DNA of 64,000 bases from Kribbella sp. VKM Ac-2568 (GCF_004345365.1 NZ_SLVF01000002.1:682001-746000); one strand, 5' to 3'; shown: positions 15,327 to 25,207, counted from the stretch's first letter. Notes: generated from the sequence alone by a model not told the origin. Numbers and translations are program-made.

Positions 15327-16835
15327 ATGAGGAACTATCCGATCCGGATCGAGGGCAACCTCGACCCGTCCGTCAGCCGTGGGCTCTGGCTGGTCAAGTG
15401 GTTGCTGGCGATACCGCACTACATCGTGCTCGCCTTCCTCTGGCTCGCGTTCGGGGTACTGAGCATCGTGGCGTTCTTCGCGATCCTCTTCACCGGTCGC
15501 TACCCCCGGCCGATCTTCACCTTCACCACAGGCGTGCTGCGGTGGAGTTGGCGGGTCGCGTTCTACGCGTACGGCGTCCTCGGCACGGACCGGTATCCCC
15601 CGTTCACGCTGGACGACGTACCGGACTACCCGGCGAGACTTCACGTCGACTATCCACCGCAACTGTCCCGGGGACTCGTCCTGGTGAAGTGGTTGCTGGC
15701 AGTACCGCATCTCCTCGTGGCTGCCATCCTCCTGGGCGGCGGGCCGTACCTGAGCTACCACATCGGTGACTCGACCTGGTCCTTCGAGGGCGGCGGGCTG
15801 ATCGGGCTGCTCGTGCTGATCGCCGGTTTCATCCTGCTGTTCACCGGTCGCTACCCCCGCGATCTGTTCGACCTCGTCGTCGGCCTGAACCGCTGGGTCT
15901 GCCGGGTCGCCGGCTACTTCTTCCTGATGACCGACGAGTACCCGCCGTTCCGGCTGGACGCCGGCAGTGGGAGGGGTGAGGACGAGCGGCTGATCGATTC
16001 CACGGACAGTCCTCGACCGACCGCGACACTCGAGCACGGCCAACCAGACCCCGCACCCGTAGTCCCGGCCCGGCCTGTCGCCCCGAGCCCTGCCACTCCC
16101 TCGGCCCACCGCTGGACGGCTGGACGAGTGATCAGTGTCGTCGCCGGAGCAGTTCTCGTCCTCGCCGGCCTGGTTGCCTTGCCGGCCGGCGGGACGGCGC
16201 TCTGGTTCGACCAGGCGGGCCGCGACTCCGGTGGCTACGTCAGTACGGACCTCCAACAGTTCTCCAGCCCGGGGTACGCCCTCACCACCGAGACAGGTGC
16301 CCTGCGCTTCGACGGACCCGGCTGGGTGATGAACCGGGTGCTCGGCGAGGTACGGCTCACTGGTACCAGCGCGACGGACGCCCCGCTGTTCATCGGGATC
16401 GCGGCTGACCGGGACGTCTCGGCGTACCTGTCGACCGTCGAGCACAGCGTGGTGTCGCGCGTCGCCGGGCGTCGAGTCGAGCCGGTGTACCGCCAGTACG
16501 CCGGTCAGGCGCCGGCCCAGTTGCCCAGCGCGGAACAGTTCTGGGTAGCCAGCACCGCGGGCACTGGTACTCAGACCCTCGACTGGCGACCGCGAGCGGG
16601 AGACTGGAGCGTCGTGGTCCTGAACGCGGACGGGAGTCGCGTGGTACGGGCCGATCTCGCGGTCGGCGCCACGGTGCCCTGGCTGGACGACTTGGCCTTC
16701 TCCCTCATCGGATTCGGGCTGATCTTCCTCCTCGCGGGCGCCCTGCTCATCTCCCTGGCGCTGCGTACCTCGCACGGAGGTACTGTCCCCCCGTCGGCGC
16801 CTCTGCCCGACACGCACGCCGGAGCAGCACGATGA
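15327..16835 (+). CDS. DUF4389 membrane protein with internal duplication
   Basis: A 502-residue membrane protein. Two related DUF4389-type units occur, about residues 5-92 and 108-212. Each contains SRGLxLVKWLLAxPH, a pair of helices, the repeated LLFTGRYPR, and a closing YPPF. A Pro-rich linker follows, then a helix (VISVVAGAVLVLAGLVALPAGG). A large extracytoplasmic segment with GGYVSTDLQQF and LRFDGPGWVMN comes next, and a last helix near the C-terminus (FSLIGFGLIFLLAGALLISLAL). GAGGGAGG precedes the ATG. Function unknown. Its DosR-like box and position next to nar genes tie it to the hypoxia island. Confidence 0.8.
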   Translation: MRNYPIRIEGNLDPSVSRGLWLVKWLLAIPHYIVLAFLWLAFGVLSIVAFFAILFTGRYPRPIFTFTTGVLRWSWRVAFYAYGVLGTDRYPPFTLDDVPDYPARLHVDYPPQLSRGLVLVKWLLAVPHLLVAAILLGGGPYLSYHIGDSTWSFEGGGLIGLLVLIAGFILLFTGRYPRDLFDLVVGLNRWVCRVAGYFFLMTDEYPPFRLDAGSGRGEDERLIDSTDSPRPTATLEHGQPDPAPVVPARPVAPSPATPSAHRWTAGRVISVVAGAVLVLAGLVALPAGGTALWFDQAGRDSGGYVSTDLQQFSSPGYALTTETGALRFDGPGWVMNRVLGEVRLTGTSATDAPLFIGIAADRDVSAYLSTVEHSVVSRVAGRRVEPVYRQYAGQAPAQLPSAEQFWVASTAGTGTQTLDWRPRAGDWSVVVLNADGSRVVRADLAVGATVPWLDDLAFSLIGFGLIFLLAGALLISLALRTSHGGTVPPSAPLPDTHAGAAR

Positions 16836-16882
16836 GCGCACCGGACCCCACCCTGCAGCAGGTTCAACTGCGAAGAGTGAGG

Positions 16883-17599
16883 TCAGCGATCGTCCTCCCA
16901 GCCGCGACGGGGTGAGTGGCTGGCGATCCGGTCATCCCTGCTGCGGTAGACGATGTAGGGCCTCGTCAGGTAGCCGACCGGCGCGCTGAAGACATGGACG
17001 AGGCGGGTGAACGGCCAGAGGGCGAAGAGGGCGATCGCGGCCAGCCCGTGCAGCTGGAAGCTGAGCGGTGCCTCCGCCATCAGCTCGGGATGCAGGTCGA
17101 AACGGAAGATGCCGCGGAACCAGACCGACACCCCGTCCCGGTAGTCGTAGTGACCGAAGATGTTGGCGACCACGGTGTTCACCAGTCCCAGCACGATCAC
17201 CGTGGCGAGGAACAGGTACATCACCTTGTCCATCCTGGTCGTCGCGGAGAAGACCGGTCCAACCGTCCGCCGTCGGTAGATCAGGATCGCCAGGCCGACC
17301 ACCGTGCCGAAGCCGGCGATCGCGCCGATCGACACGGCCAGGAAGTGGTAGAGCCCCTCGGAGATCCCGACCGCCTCGGTCCAGCTCTTCGGGATGCCGA
17401 GGCCCATCACATGGCCGAGGAAGACGGCCAGGATGCCGAAGTGGAACAGCGGACTACCCCAGCGCAGGAGCCTGTCCTCGTACAGCTGTGAGGAGCGTGT
17501 GGTCCACCCGAACTTGTCGTACCGGTACCGCCAGAAATGCCCGACCACGAACACCGTGAGGCAGATGTAGGGGAAGACCACCCACAGGATCTCGTTCAT
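16883..17599 (-). CDS. narI: Respiratory nitrate reductase gamma subunit
   Basis: A 238-residue membrane cytochrome b subunit. Five hydrophobic helices begin at LWVVFPYICLTVFVVGHFWRYRYDKFGWTTRSSQLYE, the highly conserved NarI N-terminus. Heme-ligand histidines are expected in FHFGILAVFLGHVMG and in the later helix near LHGLAAIALFALWPFTRLVHVFSAP. It takes electrons from menaquinol and passes them through two b hemes to NarH. It overlaps narJ by 4 bp and is the last gene of the narKGHJI unit. The length is normal for the family. Confidence 0.95.
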   Translation of the reverse strand: MNEILWVVFPYICLTVFVVGHFWRYRYDKFGWTTRSSQLYEDRLLRWGSPLFHFGILAVFLGHVMGLGIPKSWTEAVGISEGLYHFLAVSIGAIAGFGTVVGLAILIYRRRTVGPVFSATTRMDKVMYLFLATVIVLGLVNTVVANIFGHYDYRDGVSVWFRGIFRFDLHPELMAEAPLSFQLHGLAAIALFALWPFTRLVHVFSAPVGYLTRPYIVYRSRDDRIASHSPRRGWEDDR

Positions 17600-18300
17600 C
17601 GACGACCTCCCGGGAACGAGGGCATCGGCAACGCCTGTGGCGATCCGGGCGGCCGCGTGGCCGGGTCGAAAGCAGGAGTGGCGTACGGCGTCAGGCCGAC
17701 CTCTTCCTGCGGAGGACCTTCAGCCGCGAGCCGCCTGATAGCGGCCGACTCATCACCTCTCAGAGGCGGAAGGGTGGCAGTCACTGATTGCACCGCACCG
17801 AACCAGCGAGAGTCCGCATCCCCCAGCGCCAGCCTCAGCAACTCGAGCCCGGCACGATGATCGAGCAGGAGATTCCATCCGAGCCGCTGGTCGACTGTGG
17901 CGGCGTACTCGAGCACCACGCAGAGATGGTCGGGCAGTTCGGTGTCGTCCAGGATGAATCCTGATCGCAGGTAGGTCTGTTTGAAGCGGAGGAGGGCGAC
18001 TCCGCGACGCCTGGTGTCCCCGTGCGCGAAGTACGTCAGGAAGAGGTTGTGACGACGCCGGGTGTCGAAGGTGTCGACGTATTCCTCCTGCGCCGTCGAC
18101 AAGGTTCCGGACTCCAGCCGACCGATGCATGCACGCAGGGGATCCCCCACCGTGCCGGCCAGAGTCTCAGAGAGACGACGCAGCATTCCCAGCCGGGCCA
18201 GCAAGCTCTCGTCCGGGTATTCGAGTAACAGCGAGGCGGTCTGCCACCCGATGGCGAGCTGCTCGCCGGGCAATGCCGGTGCCGGATGCTTGCCGCTCAT
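17596..18300 (-). CDS. narJ: Nitrate reductase assembly chaperone NarJ
   Basis: A 234-residue all-helical chaperone of the TorD/NarJ family. It has ASLLLEYPDE near residue 20, the NarJ signature YVDTFDTRRRHNLFLTYFAHGDTRRRG near 75-100, and LPDHLCVVLEYAA near 120. It binds apo-NarG and helps insert the molybdenum cofactor; it is not part of the mature enzyme. Both ends overlap neighbours by 4 bp (narH upstream, narI downstream), so dosage is coupled to the complex. Confidence 0.93.
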   Translation of the reverse strand: MSGKHPAPALPGEQLAIGWQTASLLLEYPDESLLARLGMLRRLSETLAGTVGDPLRACIGRLESGTLSTAQEEYVDTFDTRRRHNLFLTYFAHGDTRRRGVALLRFKQTYLRSGFILDDTELPDHLCVVLEYAATVDQRLGWNLLLDHRAGLELLRLALGDADSRWFGAVQSVTATLPPLRGDESAAIRRLAAEGPPQEEVGLTPYATPAFDPATRPPGSPQALPMPSFPGGRR

Positions 18301-19976
18301 CGCTGATCAGCCTCCGACTCCGAATCGTCCGGTTTGGGTGGGAAGAGACCACTCGGCGCTCCGCGGCCGTCCCAGTTCAGCAGATTCACCCGCGCTCCCT
18401 TGCCCGCTGGGGCAGCCGCCGTGTCCGCCGTCTGGCGGTCTTGCAGCATGTGGAAGTTCTCGACAGCAATCGGAGTAGTCCCTCCAGAGCCTTCACCGAA
18501 CGGTCCGGACCCACCCATTCCCGGGCCGCCTTCGTAGTCGAGCGAGCACTCCGTGGCGAGCTCCTCCAGCGAGTGCGCCTGCTCCGCGTGAGCCGGCGGG
18601 ATCACGTAGCGCTCGTCGTACTTCGCCAGCGCCAGCAGGCGGAACATGTCGTACAGCTCCTCCTCGCTCATCCCGACCGCCTGCGGAATCGTCGGGTCCG
18701 GATCGCGCCCGAGGTTGATGTCGCGCATGTACGAACGCATCGCGGCCAGCTTGCGCAGTACCAGGTCGACCGGCGCGACATCGCCGGCCGTGAACAGCTC
18801 CGCCAGGTACTCGATCGGGATCCGCAGGGCATCGATCGCCGCGAACAGGTTGCCCCGGTCCTCGGGATCCTCGCCGGTCTCCTTGATCACGTCCACGACG
18901 GGCGACAGCGGCGGGATGTACCAGACCATCGGCATCGTGCGGTACTCCGGATGCAAAGGCAGCGCGACCTTGTACCGGTTGATCAACGCGTAGACAGGCG
19001 ACCGCTGAGCCGCCTCCACCCAGTCGTGAGGGATGCCGGCCCGTTCGGCCTCTCGCCGTACTGCGGGGTCGGACGGATCGAGGAACACCTCGCGCTGCGC
19101 CTCGTACAGTCCCTGCTCGTCAGTCGTCGAGGCGGCTTCCAGCACCTTGTCCGCGTCGTACAGCACCAGCCCGATGTAGCGCAGCCGGCCGACGCAGGTC
19201 TCGGAGCAGACGGTCGGAAGCCCCACTTCGACGCGTGGGAAGCAGAACGTGCACTTCTCCGCTTTGCCGGTCCGGTGGTTGAAGTACACCTTCTTGTAGG
19301 GGCAACCCGAGATGCACATCCGCCAGCCACGGCAACGGTCCTGGTCCACCAGAACGATGCCGTCCTCCGACCGCTTGTAGATCGCGCCGCTCGGGCAGGA
19401 CGCGGCGCAGGACGGGTTCAGGCAGTGCTCGCAGATCCGCGGCAGGTAGAACATGAAGGTCTGCTCGAACTCGAACCTGACCTTGTCGCCCACCTTCTTC
19501 AGGATCGGGTCGCGTTCCGCGGTGGCCGCCGAGCCGCCCAGGTCGTCGTCCCAGTTCGCCGACCAGGTCACCTTCATGTCCTGGCCGGAGATCAACGACT
19601 TGGGCCGGGCCACCGGGGTGTGTTCCTGTGCCGGGGCGTCGGTCAAGGTCGAGTAGTCGTAGGTCCAGGGCTCGTAGTAGTCCTGGATCGACGGCATCTT
19701 GGGATTGGAGAAGATGGTCAGCAGCTTCCTGAGCCGCCCACCGCCCTTGAGCGTCAGGCGGCCGCGCCGGTTGAGCTGCCAGCCGCCCTTCCAGGTCTCC
19801 TGGTCCTCGTAGGTGCGCGGATACCCCTGCCCCGGCCGGGTCTCGACGTTGTTGAACCACACGTACTCCGTGCCGCTGCGGTTGGTCCAGGCTTGCTTGC
19901 AGGTGACCGAGCAGGTGTGACACCCGATGCACTTGTCGAGGTTCATCACCATCGCCATCTGTGCCATCACTCGCAT
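18297..19976 (-). CDS. narH: Respiratory nitrate reductase beta subunit
   Basis: A 559-residue iron-sulfur electron-transfer subunit. Four ferredoxin-like Cys groups are visible: NLDKCIGCHTCSVTCKQAW near residue 12; CEHCLNPSCAASCPSG; CRGWRMCISGCPYKKVYF, with the Trp characteristic of the NarH [3Fe-4S] site; and CTFC followed by a later Cys. It relays electrons from NarI hemes to NarG. The N-terminus MRVMAQMAMVMNLDKC matches the family, which supports starting at 19976. That ATG overlaps the narG stop (ATGA). Confidence 0.95.
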   Translation of the reverse strand: MRVMAQMAMVMNLDKCIGCHTCSVTCKQAWTNRSGTEYVWFNNVETRPGQGYPRTYEDQETWKGGWQLNRRGRLTLKGGGRLRKLLTIFSNPKMPSIQDYYEPWTYDYSTLTDAPAQEHTPVARPKSLISGQDMKVTWSANWDDDLGGSAATAERDPILKKVGDKVRFEFEQTFMFYLPRICEHCLNPSCAASCPSGAIYKRSEDGIVLVDQDRCRGWRMCISGCPYKKVYFNHRTGKAEKCTFCFPRVEVGLPTVCSETCVGRLRYIGLVLYDADKVLEAASTTDEQGLYEAQREVFLDPSDPAVRREAERAGIPHDWVEAAQRSPVYALINRYKVALPLHPEYRTMPMVWYIPPLSPVVDVIKETGEDPEDRGNLFAAIDALRIPIEYLAELFTAGDVAPVDLVLRKLAAMRSYMRDINLGRDPDPTIPQAVGMSEEELYDMFRLLALAKYDERYVIPPAHAEQAHSLEELATECSLDYEGGPGMGGSGPFGEGSGGTTPIAVENFHMLQDRQTADTAAAPAGKGARVNLLNWDGRGAPSGLFPPKPDDSESEADQR

Positions 19977-22900
19977 CAGTACTGCACCTCCTGTGACCGC
20001 TTGCGAATGACAGTGACCTCGTCGCGCTGGTTGCCGGTCGGGCCGAGGTAGTTGAAGGCGAAGGACAGTTGCGCATAGCCCCCAACCAGATGAGTCGGCT
20101 TGATCAGCAGCCGGGTCAACGAGTTGTGGATGCCGCCGCGCTTCTTCGAGGCCTCCGCGATCGGAACGTCGATCAGCCGGTCCTGGGCGTGATGCATGTA
20201 GACGGTGCCCTCCGGCATCCGGTGGGACACGATCGCCCGGGCCACCACCACACCGTTGCGGTTGATCGCCTCGATCCAGTCGTTGTCCACGACACCGACC
20301 TTGGCCGCGTCCTGGTCACTCATCCAGATGGTCTGACCACCGCGGGACAGCGACAGCATGAAGAGGTTGTCCTGGTACTCGGAGTGGATCGACCACTTGC
20401 TGTGCGGGGTGAGATAGCGAACGGTCACGCCGTGCTCTGTGACGGAGCCGATCTCCGGTTCGGCGAACAGCGCACCCATGTCCAGCGGTGGACGGTAGAC
20501 CGGGAGATTCTCGCCGAGCTCGGCGATCAAGTCGTGGTCGAGGAAGAAGTGCTGCCTGCCGGTCAGGGTGTGCCACGGTTTGAGGCGTTCGACGTTGATC
20601 GTGAAGGGCGAGTAGCGTCGCCCACCGGTCTCGGACCCGGACCACTCCGGCGAGGTGATGACCGGGGTCGGCGCTGCCTGGGTGTCGGCGAAGGTGATCC
20701 GCTTGCCCTCGTGCTCTGCTGCCAGATCGTGCAGCGGTTTGCCGACCCTCTTCTCCAGTGTCTTGAAGCCCTCGGTGGCGAGCTGACCGTTCGTCGTACC
20801 GGACAACGCCAGGATCGCCTCGCAGGCGTGCACATCGCGTCTCAGTGACGGCCGGCCGTCACCGGGGCCGCCGCGGACGGCCCCGTTCTTCGCCCGCAGG
20901 TAGTCGACGGAATCCTTCACGTCGTAGGTGACGCCCTTGGTCGTCGCGCCGAGCTTCTCCATCAGCGGTCCGAGGGCCGACATCTTGGCCGCGACGGCGC
21001 CATAGTCCCGTTCGACCTCGATCAGCTTCGGCATCGTGACCCCTGGCACCGGCTCACACTCGCCGGCTTTCCAGTCCCGGACGACGCCGTGCGGATTCGC
21101 CATCTCGTCAGGAGTGTCGTGCAGCAGCGGTACGGCGACCACGTCGTACCGGGTGCCGAGGTGCTCGGCGGCGAGCTCGCTGAACTTCTCCGCGATCGTC
21201 TGCCAGGCGTCCCAGTCGGTCCGGGTCTGCCAAGGTGGCGCGATCGCCGGGTTGAACGAGTGGATGAACGGATGCATGTCGGTGGTGTTCAGGTCGTGCT
21301 TCTCGTACCACGTCGCCGCGGGCAGCACGACATCGGAGAAGAGCGTCGTACTCGTCTGCCGGAAGTCCAGCGTCAGGAGCAGGTCCAGCTTTCCCTCCGG
21401 TGCCTGCTCGTGCCAGTCGATCTCGCTCGGCCGACGACCCTCGGGCGCCTCGCCGGCCCGCAGCGACGACCCTGCCCCGAGCAGATGCTTCAGGAAGTAC
21501 TCGTTGCCCTTGGCCGAGGAGCCGAGCAGATTCGCCCGCCAGATCGCCAGGATCCGCGGGAAGTTCTCCGGTGAGTCGGGATCCTCGCAGGCGAAGCGGA
21601 GGTCACCCGACTTCAGCTGGTCCACCACATGGTCGGCCACCGGCCGACCGGACGCGCGCGCTTCATCCGCAAGCTCGTGCGGATTCCTGTTGAACGTCGG
21701 GTACGACGGCATCCAGCCCAGCCGCGCGCTCAGGGCGATCAGATCCGCGGTCGTCTTCCCCGCGAGCCGTCCCTCCCCTGTCTTGGCGGCCAGCGTGTCC
21801 GCCCCGAAGTGGTCATAGCGGAACTGATCCGTATGCAGGTACCAGTACGCCGTCTGGATCATCTGCCGCGGTGGGCGTGACCAGTCCAGCCCGGACGCCA
21901 GCTGAGCCCAGCCGGTCACCGGCCGGCACTTCTCCTGGCCGACGTAGTGCGCCCAACCGCCGCCGTTCACGCCTTGGCAACCGGTCAGCGTGGTGAGGGC
22001 GAGGAACGCCCGGTAGATCGTGTCGGAATGGAACCAATGGTTCGTGCCGGCCCCCATGATGATCATCGACCGGCCGTTGGAGTCCTCCGCGTTCTGAGCG
22101 AACTCGCGGGCGATCCGGGCCGCCGCGGACGCCGGCACACCGGTGATGCGCTCCTGCCAGGCCGGCGTGTACGGCGCGGTCGCGTCGTCGTATGACGTTG
22201 GCCAGTCCCCGGGGAGTCCTGACCTAGCGACGCCGTACTGCGCGAGCATCAGGTCGTACACGGTCGTCACGAGGCGTCCGCCCACGCGGCGCGCCGGAAC
22301 GCCACGCGCCACGTCCCCGGCCGAGCCGTCGGCGGTGTCGAAACGCGGCAACCGGACGAGTACGGCGTCCGCCTCGTCACCGGCCATCGTCAGGGCGGGA
22401 TCGACCTCCCCCAGATCCAGGTTCCAGCTGCCCGCTCCGGACGGCCCGAAGCGGTGACCGAGCGAACCGTTCGGCACCACGGGAAGGCCCGTCCGGGAGT
22501 CCATCACGACAGTCCTGAAGTGTGCGTTCTCCTCGCCCTCGAAGGCGGGAAGGTCGGCTGCGGTGAGGAACTTGCCCGGCTGGTAGGTGCCGCCGCCGTC
22601 TTCGTCGAGCTGGATCAGATACGGCAGATCCGTGTACGCCTTGCCGTACGCCGTGAAGTACGGCGTCTGCCGGTCGACGAAGAACTCCTTCAGGATCACG
22701 TGTCCCATCGCCATCGCCAGAGCGCCGTCGGTTCCAGGTGCCGCCGGCAACCACTCGTCGGCGAACTTCACGTTGTCCGCATAATCGGGGGCGACGGCAA
22801 CGACCTTCTGGCCGCGGTACCGCGCCTCGGCCATCCAGTGCGCGTCCGGCGTCCGGGTGACCGGCAGGTTGGACCCCCACATGATCAGGTAACCCGCGTC

Positions 22901-23698
22901 CCACCAGTCCCCCGACTCCGGGACATCCGTCTGGTCGCCGAAGACCTGCGGCGACGCGACCGGCAGATCGGCGTACCAGTCGTAGAACGACAGCATCGTG
23001 CCGCCGATCAGCGAGGTGAACCGGGCTCCGGAGGCGTGCGAGACCATCGACATCGCCGGAATCGGCGAGAACCCGGCGATCCGGTCCGGTCCCCACTTCT
23101 TCAGCGTGTGGACGTAGGCGGCGGCCACCATCTCGGTCGCTTCGTCCCAGCTCGCCCGCACCAGTCCGCCCTTGCCACGAGCAGCCTTGTACTGGGCCGC
23201 GCGGGCCGGGTTGTCGACGATGTGCGCCCAGGCGGCCACCGGATCACCGTGCTGCGACTTGGCCTCCCGGTACATCTGCAGCAGCACACCCCGGATGTAG
23301 GGGTAGCGGATCCGCGTCGGCGAGTAGGTGTACCAGGAGAACGCCGCGCCACGAGGGCAACCGCGCGGCTCGTACTCCGGTTTGTCCGGGCCCACCGACG
23401 GATAGTCGGTCTGCTGGGTCTCCCAGGTGATGATGCCGTCCTTGACGTACACCTTCCAGGAGCAGGAGCCGGTGCAGTTCACGCCATGGGTCGACCGCAC
23501 CACCTTGTCGTGGCTCCATCGATCCCGGTAGAAGTCGTCGGCGCCGCGCCCTCCCTGCTTGTGCAGCGTCCGCAGATCGTCCGAGACCACCCCCTTGGTG
23601 AAGTAGCGGCGGGTGCGGACGAGTGCCTCGCTCAGCCCTCCGTCCAGACCGATCTCGCTGTCGCGCCGGTTCGGGTCCGGACGATCCCCAGTACTCAT
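19976..23698 (-). CDS. narG: Respiratory nitrate reductase alpha subunit
   Basis: A 1240-residue molybdopterin catalytic subunit of normal length. The N-terminal [4Fe-4S] motif HGVNCTGSCSWKVYVKDGI lies near residue 75, with the His ligand typical of NarG. It is followed by TQQTDYPSVGPDKPEYEPRGCPRG. Further landmarks are IWGSNLPVTRTPDAHW-like MWGSNLPVTRTPDAHW, and TGCQGVNGGGWAHYVGQEKCRP. It reduces nitrate to nitrite on the cytoplasmic face of NarGHI. The gene lies 27 bp after narK and shares bases with narH. It was probably induced together with narK from the paired DosR-like boxes near 25.1 kb. Confidence 0.97.
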   Translation of the reverse strand: MSTGDRPDPNRRDSEIGLDGGLSEALVRTRRYFTKGVVSDDLRTLHKQGGRGADDFYRDRWSHDKVVRSTHGVNCTGSCSWKVYVKDGIITWETQQTDYPSVGPDKPEYEPRGCPRGAAFSWYTYSPTRIRYPYIRGVLLQMYREAKSQHGDPVAAWAHIVDNPARAAQYKAARGKGGLVRASWDEATEMVAAAYVHTLKKWGPDRIAGFSPIPAMSMVSHASGARFTSLIGGTMLSFYDWYADLPVASPQVFGDQTDVPESGDWWDAGYLIMWGSNLPVTRTPDAHWMAEARYRGQKVVAVAPDYADNVKFADEWLPAAPGTDGALAMAMGHVILKEFFVDRQTPYFTAYGKAYTDLPYLIQLDEDGGGTYQPGKFLTAADLPAFEGEENAHFRTVVMDSRTGLPVVPNGSLGHRFGPSGAGSWNLDLGEVDPALTMAGDEADAVLVRLPRFDTADGSAGDVARGVPARRVGGRLVTTVYDLMLAQYGVARSGLPGDWPTSYDDATAPYTPAWQERITGVPASAAARIAREFAQNAEDSNGRSMIIMGAGTNHWFHSDTIYRAFLALTTLTGCQGVNGGGWAHYVGQEKCRPVTGWAQLASGLDWSRPPRQMIQTAYWYLHTDQFRYDHFGADTLAAKTGEGRLAGKTTADLIALSARLGWMPSYPTFNRNPHELADEARASGRPVADHVVDQLKSGDLRFACEDPDSPENFPRILAIWRANLLGSSAKGNEYFLKHLLGAGSSLRAGEAPEGRRPSEIDWHEQAPEGKLDLLLTLDFRQTSTTLFSDVVLPAATWYEKHDLNTTDMHPFIHSFNPAIAPPWQTRTDWDAWQTIAEKFSELAAEHLGTRYDVVAVPLLHDTPDEMANPHGVVRDWKAGECEPVPGVTMPKLIEVERDYGAVAAKMSALGPLMEKLGATTKGVTYDVKDSVDYLRAKNGAVRGGPGDGRPSLRRDVHACEAILALSGTTNGQLATEGFKTLEKRVGKPLHDLAAEHEGKRITFADTQAAPTPVITSPEWSGSETGGRRYSPFTINVERLKPWHTLTGRQHFFLDHDLIAELGENLPVYRPPLDMGALFAEPEIGSVTEHGVTVRYLTPHSKWSIHSEYQDNLFMLSLSRGGQTIWMSDQDAAKVGVVDNDWIEAINRNGVVVARAIVSHRMPEGTVYMHHAQDRLIDVPIAEASKKRGGIHNSLTRLLIKPTHLVGGYAQLSFAFNYLGPTGNQRDEVTVIRKRSQEVQY

Positions 23699-23725
23699 TC
23701 ATTGTCCTTCGCTGGTCGGGTACCG

Positions 23726-24994
23726 CTATGCGTGGTGGAGGGCGTCCTGAGTGGCGCGGTTCGCCGTGTTCCTCACAATCGTCAGGGTGAGCAGCAGCGT
23801 CAAGGCCGCGGTGACCGAGAGCAACACGAGGCCGATGCCGTACGAGTCGGTGCGTCCGTAGACGTAGCCCATGATCAGCGGCGGGACGAACCCGCCGAGA
23901 CCCCCGGCGGCGCCGACGAGGCCGGTCACTCCGCCGACCCGCGACGGATCGGTGACCTTGGCAACGAGTGCGAACGTCGCTCCGCTGCCGGCTCCGAGTG
24001 CTGCCGCCATCGCCAGGAACGCCACTGTGCCCACGTGCTCGAGCAGCGGGGTGGTTGCTGCGACGGCCGCGCCCGCGACGACGACCGAGTACGAGGCGGC
24101 CAGCACCGGGACGGGTCCGAGCCGGTCGGACAACCATCCACCCAGCGGGCGCATCAGCACCGCCACCACGACGAAGCCTGCCATCCTGTTGGCCGCGTCC
24201 GCGGCATCCAGTCCGTAGGCCGTCTTCAAGTACGACGGCAGGTAGACGGAGAAGGCGACGTATCCGCCGAATGCGACCGCGTACAGGATGCAGGCCTGCC
24301 AGCTGATCGGGAGCTTCGCATTGGCGACGAGTCGGGTAAGCAACGAACCAGCCGGCTGGGTCCGGCCGGGCGCGTCCCGAAGGAGCAACCAGGCAGCGAC
24401 CGCGTAGAGCGCCAAGGCCAGGGCCGTGAGAAGGAACGGCGTTTGATGGCCCACCTTGCTGTACAGCTTGACCGTGGTCAGCGCGCTGATGGCCGTACCA
24501 CCCATCCCCGCACCGAAGATGCCGATCGCCAGCCCACGGCGCTCAGGCGGGAACCAGGCGTTCACGAACGGCACACCCACAGCGAACGCGGTACCGCCGA
24601 TGCCGAGGAAGAAGCCGCCCAGCAGCAATGCGCCGAACGAGCGCAGACCGACGTATCCGATGAACAGGATCGGGATGATCGTGGCCGCCGAAACCAGCGG
24701 GAACATCACCCGTCCGCCGAACCGGTCCGTCAGTGCCCCGACCGGGATCCGGCCGAGCGACCCCACCAGGACGGGCACAGCCACCAGAAGCGCCACGTCG
24801 GACTCCGACAGAGTCCCCAGCGTCCCCTCGGTCCGGAACAGCGGGCCGAGCGGGCTGAGCAGCGCCCACGCCCAGAAGTTCAGCGCGAATCCGAGGGTGG
24901 CGAGAGCCAGCATCAGCCAGGGCGATCTGGTAGCAGGTGGTGCGGAACCAATACCGTCGCCGGCCCCGGCGACACTCGCTCGACTCACGCTCAT
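23726..24994 (-). CDS. narK: Nitrate/nitrite transporter (MFS)
   Basis: A 422-residue major-facilitator protein with about 12 membrane helices. Family features are LGFALNFWAWALLSPLGPLF in helix 1, the helix 2-3 loop RIPVGALTDRFGGR, and the NarK glycine-rich segments GIFGAGMGGTAISALTTVKL and GATFALVAKVTDPSRVGGVTGLVGAAGGLGGFVPPLIMG. It imports nitrate and/or exports nitrite for NarGHI. GGAGG precedes ATG 24994; an upstream in-frame start would add 25 poor-quality residues. First gene of the nar operon. Confidence 0.93.
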   Translation of the reverse strand: MSVSRASVAGAGDGIGSAPPATRSPWLMLALATLGFALNFWAWALLSPLGPLFRTEGTLGTLSESDVALLVAVPVLVGSLGRIPVGALTDRFGGRVMFPLVSAATIIPILFIGYVGLRSFGALLLGGFFLGIGGTAFAVGVPFVNAWFPPERRGLAIGIFGAGMGGTAISALTTVKLYSKVGHQTPFLLTALALALYAVAAWLLLRDAPGRTQPAGSLLTRLVANAKLPISWQACILYAVAFGGYVAFSVYLPSYLKTAYGLDAADAANRMAGFVVVAVLMRPLGGWLSDRLGPVPVLAASYSVVVAGAAVAATTPLLEHVGTVAFLAMAAALGAGSGATFALVAKVTDPSRVGGVTGLVGAAGGLGGFVPPLIMGYVYGRTDSYGIGLVLLSVTAALTLLLTLTIVRNTANRATQDALHHA

Positions 24995-25078
24995 CGTTTT
25001 CCTCCGGTCGCCTGCGGTCGTTCTGATCTGCCGTAGACCGATCTGTCCCAGCATCTGGCATTTCCGCATCGGCCGGGA

Positions 25079-25115
25079 GGGCCCAGAGGTCCTGGACCGG
25101 AATGCCCAAGGTCCC
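25079..25115 (-). promoter_or_regulatory. Paired DosR-like boxes for the nar operon
   Basis: On the minus strand, AGGACCTCTGGGCCC (25093-25079) and GGGACCTTGGGC (25115-25104) are spaced about 22 bp apart. They lie 85-120 bp upstream of the narK ATG. In mycobacteria narK2 is a DosR target, which gives a direct precedent. Confidence 0.62.
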
Positions 25116-25123
25116 GGGTCGCC

Positions 25124-25138
25124 GGGACCGATGCCTCC
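25124..25138 (+). promoter_or_regulatory. DosR-like box upstream of Acg-like gene
   Basis: GGGACCGATGCCTCC lies about 70 bp before the GTG start of the nitroreductase-like gene and adjacent to the narK pair. The divergent promoters probably share this block of sites. Confidence 0.5.
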
Positions 25139-25207
25139 TGTACCGCCGGTGCCGTGGCGTCGACGCTGGTGACCAGGTCATCGAGTCCGCGAGTTCCAGG
25201 AGCATCC

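Noticed and set aside
15141..16841. 566-codon minus-strand frame opposite the DUF4389 gene
   Set aside because: The plus strand has helices, duplicated motifs and a good ribosome site; the antisense frame is Arg/Gly/Asp-rich with no domain.
22454..25036. 860-codon plus-strand frame opposite narG/narK
   Set aside because: Shadow of the strongly conserved nar genes on the other strand; composition is biased and no family is visible.
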